Program-made: the position numbers and the translations under genes | Source: Rhodocyclaceae bacterium | Lineage (GTDB): Bacteria; Pseudomonadota; Gammaproteobacteria; Burkholderiales; Rhodocyclaceae | Assembly: GCA_016702335.1 (NCBI GenBank) | Contig: JADJEF010000020.1 | Coordinates: forward strand, 806,001-870,000 | DNA length: 64,000 bases | Reading direction: 5' to 3' | Notes under the pieces: generated by a model | Told to the model about the DNA's origin: nothing | Databases searched by the model: none | Seen by the model: only the letters and a program-made list of their open reading frames with translations | Shown: in pieces, positions 24,659 through 34,600 of the stretch | Layout: each line of letters starts with the position of its first letter | How positions within the stretch are numbered: position 1 is the stretch's first letter

Positions 24659-25583
24659 CACGCGCCCCACCATTGAAGTATTTTTCCAGATCACCTTGGA
24701 GCGGCCCGGCGGCCAGTACCGGCACACCGGCACTGACCAGCGCCGCCACCAATTCGGCGGCGGCCGGTTCATCAGCCACATCGGCGTCCAGACCCCGCTT
24801 CCCCATCACGTGCGCGATCCCTAGCGCTGCCAGCACACTGCTGGCCTTCTCGCTGGCGCCCTTGATGTCCAGCCACTCGATAAACCAGCGTACGCTGGCC
24901 CGCTCAGTCAGCCGCTCGGTGTGCTCCAGTCGCCCATTTTTCATGAATACGACGCAATGACACAGCTTCGAAACCTGGTCCAGTTGGTGTGAATTGACAA
25001 CGACGGCACCGCCACCCGCCGCAAATCGCTGAATGCGCCGGCGCGCTTGTAACGCGCCCTCCGGGTCCATACCACTCGTTGGCTCGTCCAGAAAGAGAAT
25101 ACGCGGTGCTCCGACGAGCGCTTGCGCCAAACCTACCCGCTGCAACATTCCCTGGGAATAGCCTTTGATGGGCCGACACCAGGCTTGCCGATCCAAACCC
25201 ACCTCACTGAGAACCTGCGTCACATCCGCGTGCCGCGAACTTTTTGGACGCCCGGCCAAGGCATGATGAAACGCCACGAAGTCACTTCCAGTCATCCAAG
25301 GGTCAAAGCGTAAGCGTTCCGGAAGATACCCGATCAGGGCGTTCGCTTTTACGCTACCAGCCGCGAACCCGCCGATCAGTGCCCTCCCCGTCTCGGGGCG
25401 GAGCAGACCCAGCAGACAGCCCATCAGCGTCGTCTTGCCGGCCCCGTTGGGACCAATCACACCGAGGATTTCGCCTGCGCGCACACCGACATTCGCCTCG
25501 CTCAGCGCTGGCTGCGTGCGACCACGGTAGGTCTTGGTAAGCGCTATTCCTTCGATAAGAAATTCGCTATTGACAGTGCTCAT
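24648..25583 (-). CDS. ABC transporter ATP-binding protein
   Basis: A 311-residue ATPase subunit of an ABC-2 exporter. Walker A is 'GPNGAGKTT' (about residue 42), the signature is 'YSQGMLQRVGLAQAL' (about 142), and Walker B is 'RILFLDEPTSGMDP' (about 162), followed by the switch His in 'VVNSHQLDQV'. The C-terminal 90 residues form the extra domain often seen in drug or polysaccharide exporters of the CcmA/DrrA type. It energises export with the permease encoded by the overlapping next gene. Confidence 0.92.
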   Translation of the reverse strand: MSTVNSEFLIEGIALTKTYRGRTQPALSEANVGVRAGEILGVIGPNGAGKTTLMGCLLGLLRPETGRALIGGFAAGSVKANALIGYLPERLRFDPWMTGSDFVAFHHALAGRPKSSRHADVTQVLSEVGLDRQAWCRPIKGYSQGMLQRVGLAQALVGAPRILFLDEPTSGMDPEGALQARRRIQRFAAGGGAVVVNSHQLDQVSKLCHCVVFMKNGRLEHTERLTERASVRWFIEWLDIKGASEKASSVLAALGIAHVMGKRGLDADVADEPAAAELVAALVSAGVPVLAAGPLQGDLEKYFNGGARDAQ

Positions 25584-25716
25584 CAGGGCCTAAGAAAGAG
25601 GGAGAGACCGGATGCTTTCGAATTAACGCGCACGCTTTGCAATATCGGCTGATTTCTTGAGAGTGCGCTGAGCCTGAACCGACTCAGTCGGCCAGACGAA
25701 AGCCATCGCGTGTCCA

Positions 25717-26040
25717 TTAATCCCACGGAACTGTTCCGTCGCCGGGCGGGATCGGCACCTTGGAATACGTCATATAGCCGCCCGAGGGACCGGTTTGCTG
25801 TGACTTGCTCCGTGCTTTATTGCCGACGCCATCACCAAGTTTGACCGTTCGCTCTGATCCCGATGACGCAGATCCTGTGCCCGCCACCTTGGGCCACCAT
25901 TTTTCGAACGGGTTGATATCCACGCCATTGGGAACAAACCATTTCTTGGCATTCGGGTCCCATCGCGCGCCCAACGCCTTCACTACATCCTTATCGGCAA
26001 ACGGGGTCACCAGATACAGTTGCACTTTTGGATTGCTCAC
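25717..26040 (-). CDS. Small DUF5710-domain protein
   Basis: A 107-residue protein whose first 50 residues match DUF5710: 'YLVTPFADKDVVKALGARWDPNAKKWFVPNGVD', a motif found alone or fused to primases and other DNA-processing enzymes of plasmids and integrative elements. The second half is low-complexity, rich in Ser, Gly and Lys. The function is unknown. The 133 bases between this gene and the ABC ATPase hold nothing I can call. Confidence 0.7.
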   Translation of the reverse strand: MSNPKVQLYLVTPFADKDVVKALGARWDPNAKKWFVPNGVDINPFEKWWPKVAGTGSASSGSERTVKLGDGVGNKARSKSQQTGPSGGYMTYSKVPIPPGDGTVPWD

Positions 26041-26097
26041 GGACTCTCCATTCCAATTTGTCAGGCCACCGACAGTCTGGCGTAACCAGTCAATCGA

Positions 26098-26940
26098 TCA
26101 ACTCCCTTGATACAGGCGCCGCCGCTCTTCCTCTTGCAGGGCCATTTTGACTTCTTCGAGAACGGCGCTGACATCAGCGATACGCTCGTCAATAACGATC
26201 TCCCCCATCAGTTTGGTTCCCGGAATCAAGTCACCCGATTGATACAAGCGCCAAATCTCTTTGCCGTAGTCGCTGTCAATAAGCTCAGGAACAAAACGCC
26301 CGAAGTAGCTCGCCAGATTGGCAACATCGCGCTCGAGCATGGTACTTGCGTTGTTGTTGCCGGCGGCATCCACGGCTTGTGGCAAATCGATGATGACGGG
26401 CCCCTCGGCTCCGACAAGAATGTTGTACTCGGACAAGTCGCCATGAATAATGCCGGCACACAACATTCGGACCACCTGCTCAAGCAAGTCGGCATGAAAC
26501 GACAGCGCCTGATCTCTGGTGAGTTCCACATCGTTGAGTCGTGGCGCAGGGTGTCCCTCGGCATCAGTGACAAGATCCATCAACAGCACGCCTTCGTAGC
26601 ATAGGTAGGGCTGTGGCACCCTCACCCCCGCATCGGCAAGGCGATACAGGGCATTGACTTCGGCACTTTGCCACGCCTCTTCCTGCATCTGCCGCCCGTA
26701 GCGACTGCCTTTTTCCATCGCGCGTAGCTGACGGCTGTTCTTGGTCTTGCGACCCTCCTGATAGGAGGTGTTGTTACGGAAACTCCGGTGCTGCACATCC
26801 TTGTACACCTTCGCACAGCGAATCTCGTCACCGCATCGAACCATGTAAACGTTGGCTTCCTTGCCGCTCATCAACTGACAAACCACCTCATCAACCAGAC
26901 CTTCAGCCACGAGGGGTTCAATTCTTTTTGGAGTTTTCAT
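26098..26940 (-). CDS. RIO-type serine/threonine protein kinase
   Basis: A 280-residue RIO-family kinase. Visible landmarks are the flexible P-loop 'SGKEANVYMVRC' (about residue 25), the ATP-binding Lys in 'RCAKVYKD', the catalytic loop 'HGDLSEYNIL' (about 165) and the metal-binding 'VIIDLPQAVD' (about 181), which replaces the usual DFG. RIO1/RIO3-like kinases in archaea and eukaryotes serve ribosome assembly; the bacterial ones are poorly understood. The gene stands alone. Confidence 0.9.
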   Translation of the reverse strand: MKTPKRIEPLVAEGLVDEVVCQLMSGKEANVYMVRCGDEIRCAKVYKDVQHRSFRNNTSYQEGRKTKNSRQLRAMEKGSRYGRQMQEEAWQSAEVNALYRLADAGVRVPQPYLCYEGVLLMDLVTDAEGHPAPRLNDVELTRDQALSFHADLLEQVVRMLCAGIIHGDLSEYNILVGAEGPVIIDLPQAVDAAGNNNASTMLERDVANLASYFGRFVPELIDSDYGKEIWRLYQSGDLIPGTKLMGEIVIDERIADVSAVLEEVKMALQEEERRRLYQGS

Positions 26941-26992
26941 GGGACTATCTTAGCCGGCTCGACCCTGTGCTGAATTTGTTATGAGAACGTGA

Positions 26993-27170
26993 TCATCGTC
27001 GAGAACAACGCAATTCCGGGCGATCCGCAATGCACCTCAGCACGCTGTGCAGGCAGGCCTGCGGGTCCAAACCGTTGCGCCTGACCGTACCGATCAGACC
27101 GTCGATGGTTGCCTCACACTCACCACGCGCATCCGGGTCAGGCAACGAAATTGATGTATCCGGTGGCCGC
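26993..27170 (-). pseudogene. Possible IS66-type transposase C-terminal remnant
   Basis: About 50 residues ('ATIDGLIGTVRRNGLDPQACL...VLRCIADRPE') resemble the end of IS66 TnpC proteins, which read approximately 'NGLDPEAYL...VLARIADHP'. There is no start, no other part of the transposase and no IS end. It fills most of the gap between the RIO kinase and the GGDEF gene. Confidence 0.45.
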
Positions 27171-27176
27171 CGGGGC

Positions 27177-28217
27177 TCAGAAAAACTCGATGTTACTGAC
27201 GTCTTCCTTGACCTGCAGTTCGCCACGAGCGATCAGATCCTCATAGCGGACTGATTGGTTCCGGCCATGCTCCTTGGCCCAATACAGGGCTTCGTCAGCC
27301 CGATCGAAGATCGTGGTGCGCTGATCCGTGGCCTGAATGCGGACATAGCCAATACTGACGGTGACCCGACCGACAAGTGGAAACTCGCGCGCTTCGACGC
27401 ACTGGCGAAAACGCTCGAAGGCGGCGTGCGCAGAGTCGGCGTCGCCGGGCTTGAGCAAGACGACAAACTCTTCGCCGCCGAAACGGAATAGCTTGTCATT
27501 GGTGCGAAACGCCTGCTTCATCATGTTGGCGACCAGCAGCAAGACTTCATCACCAATGGAATGGCCAAAACCATCGTTAACCCGCTTGAAGTGGTCGATG
27601 TCGATCACACCCAGCCAGTGAGTCGGCTCTTCGGCCTTTGAGCGCCGGCGCGCTGGCCGCTCACCCGCCTGAACACGCGCATCGCGCAATTCGATGCGGG
27701 TCAGGATGCGTATCAGGTAGTCGTCGAAGGTCTTGCGGTTGGGTAGCCCGGTAAGCGCATCATTCTCGCTGTAATCGAGAATGGCGATCATGTTCCTGAA
27801 CACGGCCACCAACTGACCCGCCGTCATCATCTGCGGCAGGTCGAGCATGTCGCCATCCACCTCGATAAAACCAAACCATTGGCTGTTGTCGAGCACAATC
27901 GGCAGCAGGTTGCGCTCGTCGGCGAAGTCAGGCACGCCAGTGCGGATAAACGTTTCGATCAGCGGCAACTGGGCGACGGGAACGGCATGCTCAGGGACAG
28001 CAATGCCGTCGTCAAGGGAGGTGCTGGCCGACGCAGTGACATCAACCGCCACCCAGACGAGCAGGCCATCACCCGTTTGCGCGCACTTGTGAAGTTGCAC
28101 TCGCGGCACGTTCAGCGTGGTCCGAAGCGCCTGTGCGAGCGCAAGTTCGATCATCGGCCTGTCCCGGCCATGGGTCATACGCTGGATATAGTCGAGCAAG
28201 GGGGTCACCTTCTGCAT
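27177..28217 (-). CDS. Diguanylate cyclase (GGDEF domain) with N-terminal sensor
   Basis: A 346-residue protein that would make cyclic di-GMP. The GGDEF domain occupies about residues 170-330 with the active-site motif GGEEF in 'LFRFGGEEFVVLL'. The RxxD inhibitory site ('RTND') is five residues before it, so feedback inhibition is expected. The first 160 residues form a GAF-like sensor without membrane segments. I chose the ATG at 28217 because GGA precedes it; upstream extension gives low-quality sequence. The 269 bases upstream to yceH hold no gene. Confidence 0.88.
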   Translation of the reverse strand: MQKVTPLLDYIQRMTHGRDRPMIELALAQALRTTLNVPRVQLHKCAQTGDGLLVWVAVDVTASASTSLDDGIAVPEHAVPVAQLPLIETFIRTGVPDFADERNLLPIVLDNSQWFGFIEVDGDMLDLPQMMTAGQLVAVFRNMIAILDYSENDALTGLPNRKTFDDYLIRILTRIELRDARVQAGERPARRRSKAEEPTHWLGVIDIDHFKRVNDGFGHSIGDEVLLLVANMMKQAFRTNDKLFRFGGEEFVVLLKPGDADSAHAAFERFRQCVEAREFPLVGRVTVSIGYVRIQATDQRTTIFDRADEALYWAKEHGRNQSVRYEDLIARGELQVKEDVSNIEFF

Positions 28218-28486
28218 CGCGATCCGTTGTCCATCATCGGCATAGTGATCTGCTGCGTGCAACCGAGGCCACGCGCCACACCCGAGCAGACGCGGCCTCT
28301 TCCCGGCCTTGCAACCCTGATAGCTGCCCGCATAGATCATCTGCGGCGAATCTCATTCGCAGACTGGGATCTGGGTGTAGATCCGGGCTGAAAACCAGCG
28401 GTCGTGACTAACAATCATGGCGCACAAAAAAGAGTGAAAAACCAAGGGGTTTCCGGAGTATGGCTGACCCTGGGTGCAGCCGTCAA

Positions 28487-29149
28487 TCACTGAAACGACG
28501 CGACGAACGCTTTCAGCTGGGCGACCTCGGCTTCCAGCGCGGCGACCCTTTGCTCAAGCGCTTCCGTGTGCTGCATTTCCGGCACAAACTGGCTGGCGCT
28601 CACGCTGGGAGCATCCGGAGCGTCGTCGGTGGCCGCGATGTCGCCACCCAATAAATGGGCGTAGCGCGACTCCCGCTTGCCCGGCTCGCGTGCCAACCGG
28701 ACCACGAAAGGTCCATCGTCGCGCACACTGAGTTGATGGAGCGACGCCTCTACTTCGCTGACATCGTTCAAGGGACAGAGTCGGCTGGCGCGGGCACGCA
28801 GCTCACCAGGTGTTTGGGGCCCACGCAGCAGCAGCTCGCAGAGGATGGCCAATTCGCGCGCTGAAAATTGAAGTTTGCTGAACTCGGTATTGCAAAACCG
28901 GTGCTGATACTTGGTGACGCGTCCTCCGTACCCGGTCTGATTGCTGACGAGATGCTTGCGGCAAAGACCATCCAGCGTTTGCTGAACCATCGCTTCATCC
29001 AGTTCCATGACGGGATCACGGTTGCTCTTCTGGTTGCACGCATTGGTCAGAGCATTGAGCGACAACGGGTATTGCTCTGGCGTGGTGATCTCTTTTTCGA
29101 TCAGGCAAGCGACCAGCCGAGCTTCAAGAGGCGCGAGGGTAAGAGCCAT
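28487..29149 (-). CDS. YceH family protein (DUF480)
   Basis: A 220-residue protein of the DUF480/YceH family. It has two winged-helix domains starting 'LAPLEARLVACLIEKEITTPEQYPLSLNAL', the conserved 'ACNQKSNRDPVM', 'GYGGRVTKYQHR' and 'RGPQTPGELRAR', and ends in a short coiled coil ('ALEQRVAALEAEVAQLKAF'). The fold suggests DNA or protein binding, but no regulon is established. It lies next to the FabR-like gene on the same strand, 40 bases away. Confidence 0.9.
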   Translation of the reverse strand: MALTLAPLEARLVACLIEKEITTPEQYPLSLNALTNACNQKSNRDPVMELDEAMVQQTLDGLCRKHLVSNQTGYGGRVTKYQHRFCNTEFSKLQFSARELAILCELLLRGPQTPGELRARASRLCPLNDVSEVEASLHQLSVRDDGPFVVRLAREPGKRESRYAHLLGGDIAATDDAPDAPSVSASQFVPEMQHTEALEQRVAALEAEVAQLKAFVASFQ

Positions 29150-29189
29150 GGAGTAAATGCCGGAGAGTGATCAAGTCCAAAGCAACATC

Positions 29190-29879
29190 TTACGATGGGT
29201 GGGCTTCCGCCGGCGTTTTGGCTGCCAATGCCTGCGTTCCCGCAATGATCATGCGCACCATGCCGACGATCTGCCGGTTCAGCTCCGCACGCCCCTCTTC
29301 TGGCATATCAAGGGCTGTGGCCCCCATGGCAAAGACCAGCCGGGTGATCGCTTTGGCGGTGAGCGCCGGATCGTACAGCCCGGAATTTTTTTCGGCAGCC
29401 AGACGGATCAGGTCGATGCATAACTCCTCTTCAAAAAAGTTCATCTGCTGTTCCGCCGCGCGCTTGAAGGCCGCCGACCCGACCGTGCTTTCGCGCAACA
29501 GAATGTGCAGCAGGCGGTCATCGGCCCGCAGTTGCTCCATAAACGCATCGGTGCAGCCCTGTACTACGCCCGGCTCGGAACCGGCCCGTTGCCGCGCGAC
29601 ACCAATGATCTGACGCAACGACTGCCCGGCCAGATCGATCAGTGCCACGGCCAGCTCATCAACATCGCGAAAATGGCGATAGAAGCTATTGGGCGCAATG
29701 CCCGCCTCACGCGCCACTTCGCGCAGACTCAGGGTCGACACGCTGCGCGTCGGCCCGAGCAGGTTCAGTGCGGCTGCAATGATGTCGGCCCGCGTGATGA
29801 CCGGCCGGCGACCCGGTCCCGGCTCGTCGGCCGGACTGGGCGTGTCGCTAATTGAAGGCTCACGGGTGCGCTCGGTCAT
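29190..29879 (-). CDS. FabR-like TetR-family regulator, divergent from the pfa locus
   Basis: A 229-residue TetR repressor with its helix-turn-helix at about residues 50-75 ('TLSLREVAREAGIAPNSFYRHF'). The continuation 'VDELAVALIDLAGQSLRQIIGVARQR' follows the pattern of FabR, the repressor of unsaturated fatty acid synthesis that responds to the unsaturated/saturated acyl thioester balance. The gene is divergent from pfa1 with 120 bases between them, so I infer that it controls the Pfa synthase, itself, or both. The N-terminal 28 residues are Pro/Glu rich and may be disordered. Confidence 0.75.
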   Translation of the reverse strand: MTERTREPSISDTPSPADEPGPGRRPVITRADIIAAALNLLGPTRSVSTLSLREVAREAGIAPNSFYRHFRDVDELAVALIDLAGQSLRQIIGVARQRAGSEPGVVQGCTDAFMEQLRADDRLLHILLRESTVGSAAFKRAAEQQMNFFEEELCIDLIRLAAEKNSGLYDPALTAKAITRLVFAMGATALDMPEEGRAELNRQIVGMVRMIIAGTQALAAKTPAEAHPS

Positions 29880-29999
29880 GGGCCACGATCATAAACGACG
29901 ATTTAATGCACATCTGTCTATACGATTGTCTTTTATTGGTTAAACTCACCCGCCCCGGATTGCTTTGACGATCCCTCCCCCTTTTTCTGCAGGTGAATT
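29880..29999. promoter_or_regulatory. Divergent promoter region between the FabR-like gene and pfa1
   Basis: The 120 bases are markedly AT-richer than the surroundings between about 29890 and 29945, including TCTATACGATTGTC and TTTTATTGGTTAAAC. Both promoters must lie here, but I cannot define the -35/-10 pairs or a convincing FabR-type palindrome by eye. Confidence 0.45.
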
Positions 30000-31637
30000 T
30001 TGAACAACAATGAGCTGACGCCTGTGGGTTGCTGGCGACCGGGCACACAGCCCCCGGTGTTTGATTCGGAAGCGTTTGGCCCCCTGCTGGAGAACATCCG
30101 CACGCCCCTGCACGTACTGCGCGATGCCACCCGGGCGCGCATCGGGCTCGCCGCCGGCGGATCGGTAACAGCCACCGCTGCCACTGCCACCGCACCGCCC
30201 GGCGATCTGCCCTTGCTGGCCACGCTGCCCGCGCTTTACCCTGAGTGGCTGGGCGAGCGCTCGTTTTGCGAGGCGCACGGGGTGCGCTTTCCCTATATCG
30301 CCGGCGAAATGGCCAATGGCATTGCCACTACCCAAATGTGCATCGCCATGGCCAGAGCCGGCATGCTCGGGTTTTTCGGTGCCGGTGGCCTGGGCTACCC
30401 GCGCGTGGAAGCCGCCGTCGATGAACTGGTTGCTACGCTGGGGGTCAATGCGCCGTGGGGCGTCAATCTGATCCACTCGCCCAATGAGCTAGCGCTGGAA
30501 GCGCGCGTGGCCGACCTGCTGATCCGCAGGGACGTGCCCATCGTTTCCGCCTCGGCCTTCATGGGCCTGACGCCGGCGATTGTGCGCTGCGCCGTCCAGG
30601 GCTTGCAGCGTGATGCGGGCGGACGCATTACTCGCAAGCGCCGCGTCTTCGCAAAAATTTCCCGGCGCGAAGTGGCGACCCGCTTCATGTCGCCGGCGCC
30701 CGCCGACATCCTCGCCACACTGCTGGCGGAAAAACTGATCACGCCCGCCGAGGCCGAGCTGGCGGCACACCTTCCCATCGCCGACGACATTACCGTCGAA
30801 GCCGACAGTGGCGGCCACACCGACAATCAGTTGCTGGTGGCACTCTTCCCCACCATCATGGCCTTGCGCGATGAGTTGGTGCGCCAGCACGGTTACGATC
30901 TTCCGATTCGGGTCGGGGCGGCCGGCGGGCTGGGCACACCCGGCTCACTGGCAGCGGCGTTCGCCATGGGTGCGGCTTATGTGGTCACCGGCTCGGTGAA
31001 CCAGGCGGCGATCGAGGCGGGGCTGTCCGACGCGGGCAAGGCCATGCTGGCACAAGCCGATGTCGCCGATGTGATCATGGCCCCGGCGGCCGACATGTTC
31101 GAGCTGGGCGTGAATGTGCAGGTGCTCAAGCGTGGCACCATGTTCGGGGTACGCTCGGCCAAGCTGTACGAAGCGTGGCACACGCACGCCGCGCTGGAGG
31201 CGATACCGCCAGAGCTGAGGGCCAAGCTCGAAAACGATGTCCTGCACGCGACGTTCGACGACATCTGGGCCGAGACCAAAGCCTTCTGGCAAAAGCGCGA
31301 CGCGGCCGAAGCGGCACGCGCCGAAGCCGACCCCAAGCACCGCATGGCGCTGGTGTTCCGCTGGTATCTGGGCAAAGCGAGCAAATGGGCGATTGATGGT
31401 GAGCCGACGCGCCGCGCCGATTACCAGATCTGGTCCGGGCCGGCGATGGGTGCCTTCAATCGCTGGGTCGCCGGTTCCTTCCTGGCCGAGCCGCAGCAGC
31501 GCAGCGTGGTGCAGATCGCGCTCAATCTGCTCGAAGGCGCCGCCGTCGTCACCCGCGCCGCGCACCTGCGCAGCGCGGGCCTGCCGGTGCCGGCCAGCGC
31601 CTTCCAGTTTCGCCCTCGACCACTTTCGCTCGCCTGA
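30000..31637 (+). CDS. pfaD: PUFA synthase enoyl reductase (PfaD/Pfa1 type)
   Basis: A 545-residue FMN enzyme of the 2-nitropropane dioxygenase fold that acts in trans as the enoyl reductase of a PUFA-type synthase. Landmarks are 'FPYIAGEMANGIATTQM' (about residue 98), 'GVNLIHSPNE', 'VEADSGGHTDNQ' (about 263) and the flavin-phosphate region 'GAAGGLGTPGSLAAAFAMGAAYVVTGSVNQ'. The start is a TTG at 30000 with AGGTGA just upstream; the nearby ATG is out of frame. It is the first gene of the locus, as in myxobacterial pfa1-pfa2-pfa3, whereas in marine gammaproteobacteria pfaD is last. Confidence 0.93.
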   Translation: MNNNELTPVGCWRPGTQPPVFDSEAFGPLLENIRTPLHVLRDATRARIGLAAGGSVTATAATATAPPGDLPLLATLPALYPEWLGERSFCEAHGVRFPYIAGEMANGIATTQMCIAMARAGMLGFFGAGGLGYPRVEAAVDELVATLGVNAPWGVNLIHSPNELALEARVADLLIRRDVPIVSASAFMGLTPAIVRCAVQGLQRDAGGRITRKRRVFAKISRREVATRFMSPAPADILATLLAEKLITPAEAELAAHLPIADDITVEADSGGHTDNQLLVALFPTIMALRDELVRQHGYDLPIRVGAAGGLGTPGSLAAAFAMGAAYVVTGSVNQAAIEAGLSDAGKAMLAQADVADVIMAPAADMFELGVNVQVLKRGTMFGVRSAKLYEAWHTHAALEAIPPELRAKLENDVLHATFDDIWAETKAFWQKRDAAEAARAEADPKHRMALVFRWYLGKASKWAIDGEPTRRADYQIWSGPAMGAFNRWVAGSFLAEPQQRSVVQIALNLLEGAAVVTRAAHLRSAGLPVPASAFQFRPRPLSLA

Positions 31638-31669
31638 ATTTTCACCTTTCGCTACCGAAATCATCCCTC

Positions 31670-34600
31670 ATGTCCAAAACACATCGCCAACAAACCCCTA
31701 TCGCCGTGGTCGGCGTCAGCGCACTTTTCCCCGGCTCGACCGACGCTCGCGGCTTCTGGAAAGATATCCTTGATGGCAGGGATCTGATTACCGATGTGCC
31801 GCCCTCGCACTGGCTGATCGAGGACTACTACGACCCCGACCCCAAGGCGCTGGACAAGACCTATTCGAAACGCGGCGGCTTCATGCCTGCCGTCGATTTT
31901 GATCCGCTGGAATTCGGCGTGCCGCCCAGCATCGTGCCAGCGACAGACACCGCGCAGATCCTCGCGCTCATCGTCGCCCAGAAGGTGCTGGACGACGCAT
32001 CGCAAGGGCAGTTCGCCAGCATGGATCGCGAGCGTATCAGTGTGCTGCTGGGGGTGACCTCGGCGCAGGAACTGCTCGGCAGCATGGTCAGCCGGCTGCA
32101 AAAGCCAGTGTGGCTGAAGGCGCTGCGCGACAGCGGTGTGCCCGAAGCGGAAGCGCAGGACATCTGCAAACGCATTGCCGACAATTACCCGCAATGGCAG
32201 GAATCGAGCTTCCCCGGCCTGCTGGGCAACGTGGTGGCCGGGCGCATCGCCAACCGCTTTGACCTGCGCGGCACCAATGCCGTGACCGACGCCGCCTGCG
32301 CCAGCTCGCTGGCCGCCGTTTCGATGGGCATCAACGAGCTGCAACTGGGGCTGTCGGATCTGGTCATCACCGGCGGGGTCGATGCCATGAACGACATCTT
32401 CATGTACATGTGCTTCAGCAAGACCCCGGCGCTGTCGCCCACTGGCGATTGCCGGCCGTTCTCCGACAATGCCGATGGCACCCTGCTCGGCGAGGGCATC
32501 GCCATGCTGGCGCTGAAGCGGCTGGATGACGCCGAGCGTGACGGCGACCGCGTTTATGCCGTAATCAAGGGCATTGGCTCGGCCTCCGACGGCCGCGCCA
32601 ACAGCGTCTACGCCCCTCTGCCCGAAGGCCAGGCCCGTTCGCTGCGCCGTGCGTATGAAGTGGCCGGTTACGGGCCGGAAACGGTCGAGCTGGTCGAAGC
32701 CCACGGCACCGGCACCAAGGCCGGCGACGTGGCCGAATTCGGCGGGCTCAAGCTCGCCTTCGATGGAGCGCGGCCCGACCACCAGTGGTGCGCCCTCGGT
32801 TCGGTCAAATCGCAAATCGGCCACACCAAGGCCGCCGCCGGTGCGGCCGGCTTGTTCAAAGCAGTCATGGCGCTGCATCACAAAGTGCTGCCACCCACCA
32901 TCAAGGTCGAGCGGCCCAACCCCAAGCTGGACATCGAGCACAGCCCGTTTTATCTCAACACGCAACGCCGGCCGTGGATACGCGACAGCGCGCACCCGCG
33001 CCGCGCGTCGGTGTCGAGCTTCGGCTTTGGCGGCAGCAACTTCCATATTGCGCTGGAAGAGTATGTGCCCTCGGTGCCGACGGGCAAGTCGGCCTGGCAA
33101 CTGCGTACCGCGCCCACCGAACTGGTGCTGCTCGGCGCAGCCAGCCCGGCCGAACTGGTCGCCAAATGCCGCACGCTGGCCACCGCCAATGACGATCTGG
33201 CGCACCTCGCGCGCGCCTCACAATTGAACTTTTCCGTGACCGATGCGGCACGTCTGGCGGTTATCGCCAGCACCACCACCGAACTCGCTGAAAAGCTCAA
33301 TCTGGCCGCCACCAACATCGAAAAGCGCCCGGCCAACTCTTACGCCACACCCAATGGTGTGCATTACGCTGCCACAACCGCCGAGCCGGGCGAACTGGCC
33401 TTCCTCTTCCCCGGTCAAGGCAGCCAGTATGTCGGCATGGGCGCCGACGTGGCCATGAGCATCGATGCCGCGCGACACGTGTGGGATGCCGCCGCCGACC
33501 TGTCATTCAGTGGCGAACGCGTGCACGAAATCGTGTTTCCCCGCCCGGTATTCAGCGATGCCGAGCGCGAGGCGCAGCAGAAAAAACTGACCGCCACCGA
33601 GTGGGCGCAGCCGGCCCTTGGCGTGCATAGCCTGTCACTGGCCGCCGTGTTGCACACGCTCGGCGTGCGCCCGGCCTGCGTCGCCGGCCACAGCTTTGGC
33701 GAAGTGTCGGCGCTGCACGCGGCCGGCGTGCTCGATGCGCCCAGCCTGCTCAAAGTCGCCCGCCGGCGCGGCGAACTGATGCGTGACGCCTCGGCCATCG
33801 CCGGGGCCATGACCGCCGTCGCCCGGCCCATTGAGGACGTGCGCGCTGCGCTGGCCGCCAGCGGTACCAATGTGGTCGTCGCCAATCACAATTCACCAAC
33901 GCAGGTTGTACTGTCCGGATCAACGGAAGAAATCGCCACGCTCGAAACGGCGCTCGTCGCTCAGGGCATGACCGCCAAACGCCTGCCGGTCGCCACGGCG
34001 TTCCACAGCCCGCTGGTCGCCGGTTCGAGCGTGCCTTTCGGCGAATTCTTGCAGGGGGTGAGTGTCGACACGCCGCAGATCGAGGTCTTCAGCAACGCCA
34101 CCGCCGAACCCTATGCCCACGACCCGGCCGCGCTGCGCAAACAGCTGGCGGCGCAACTGGCGCAGCCGGTACGCTTTGTCGAGCAGATCGAAGCGATGTA
34201 CGCCCGTGGCGTGCGCACCTTTGTCGAGGTGGGGGCCGGCAGTGTGCTGACCGAGCTGGTCGGGCGCATTCTCGGTGAGCGTCCGCATCGCGCCATCAGC
34301 CTCGACCGCAAAGGCAAGCACGGGGTGACGATGTTGCAAGAAGGCCTCGGGCGGCTGGCGCTGGCCGGCATCGGCATCGAGTTTGCGCCACTCTGGCAGG
34401 CGTTTGCGCCAGCCTCGCAGACACCGGTGAAAAAGCCGAAGATGAGCCTGGCGGTAAATGGTTCCAACCTCGGTCGCCCGTATCCGCCCGCCGGCGGCGC
34501 GAAGGCGCTGCCGCCGCCCAATCCGCCGCGCGCTGATCCGGTTACTTTGCCGGTGGCTGCGCCGATTTCCGCAGCGGTTTCCGCAGCGGTCGCCGCACCC

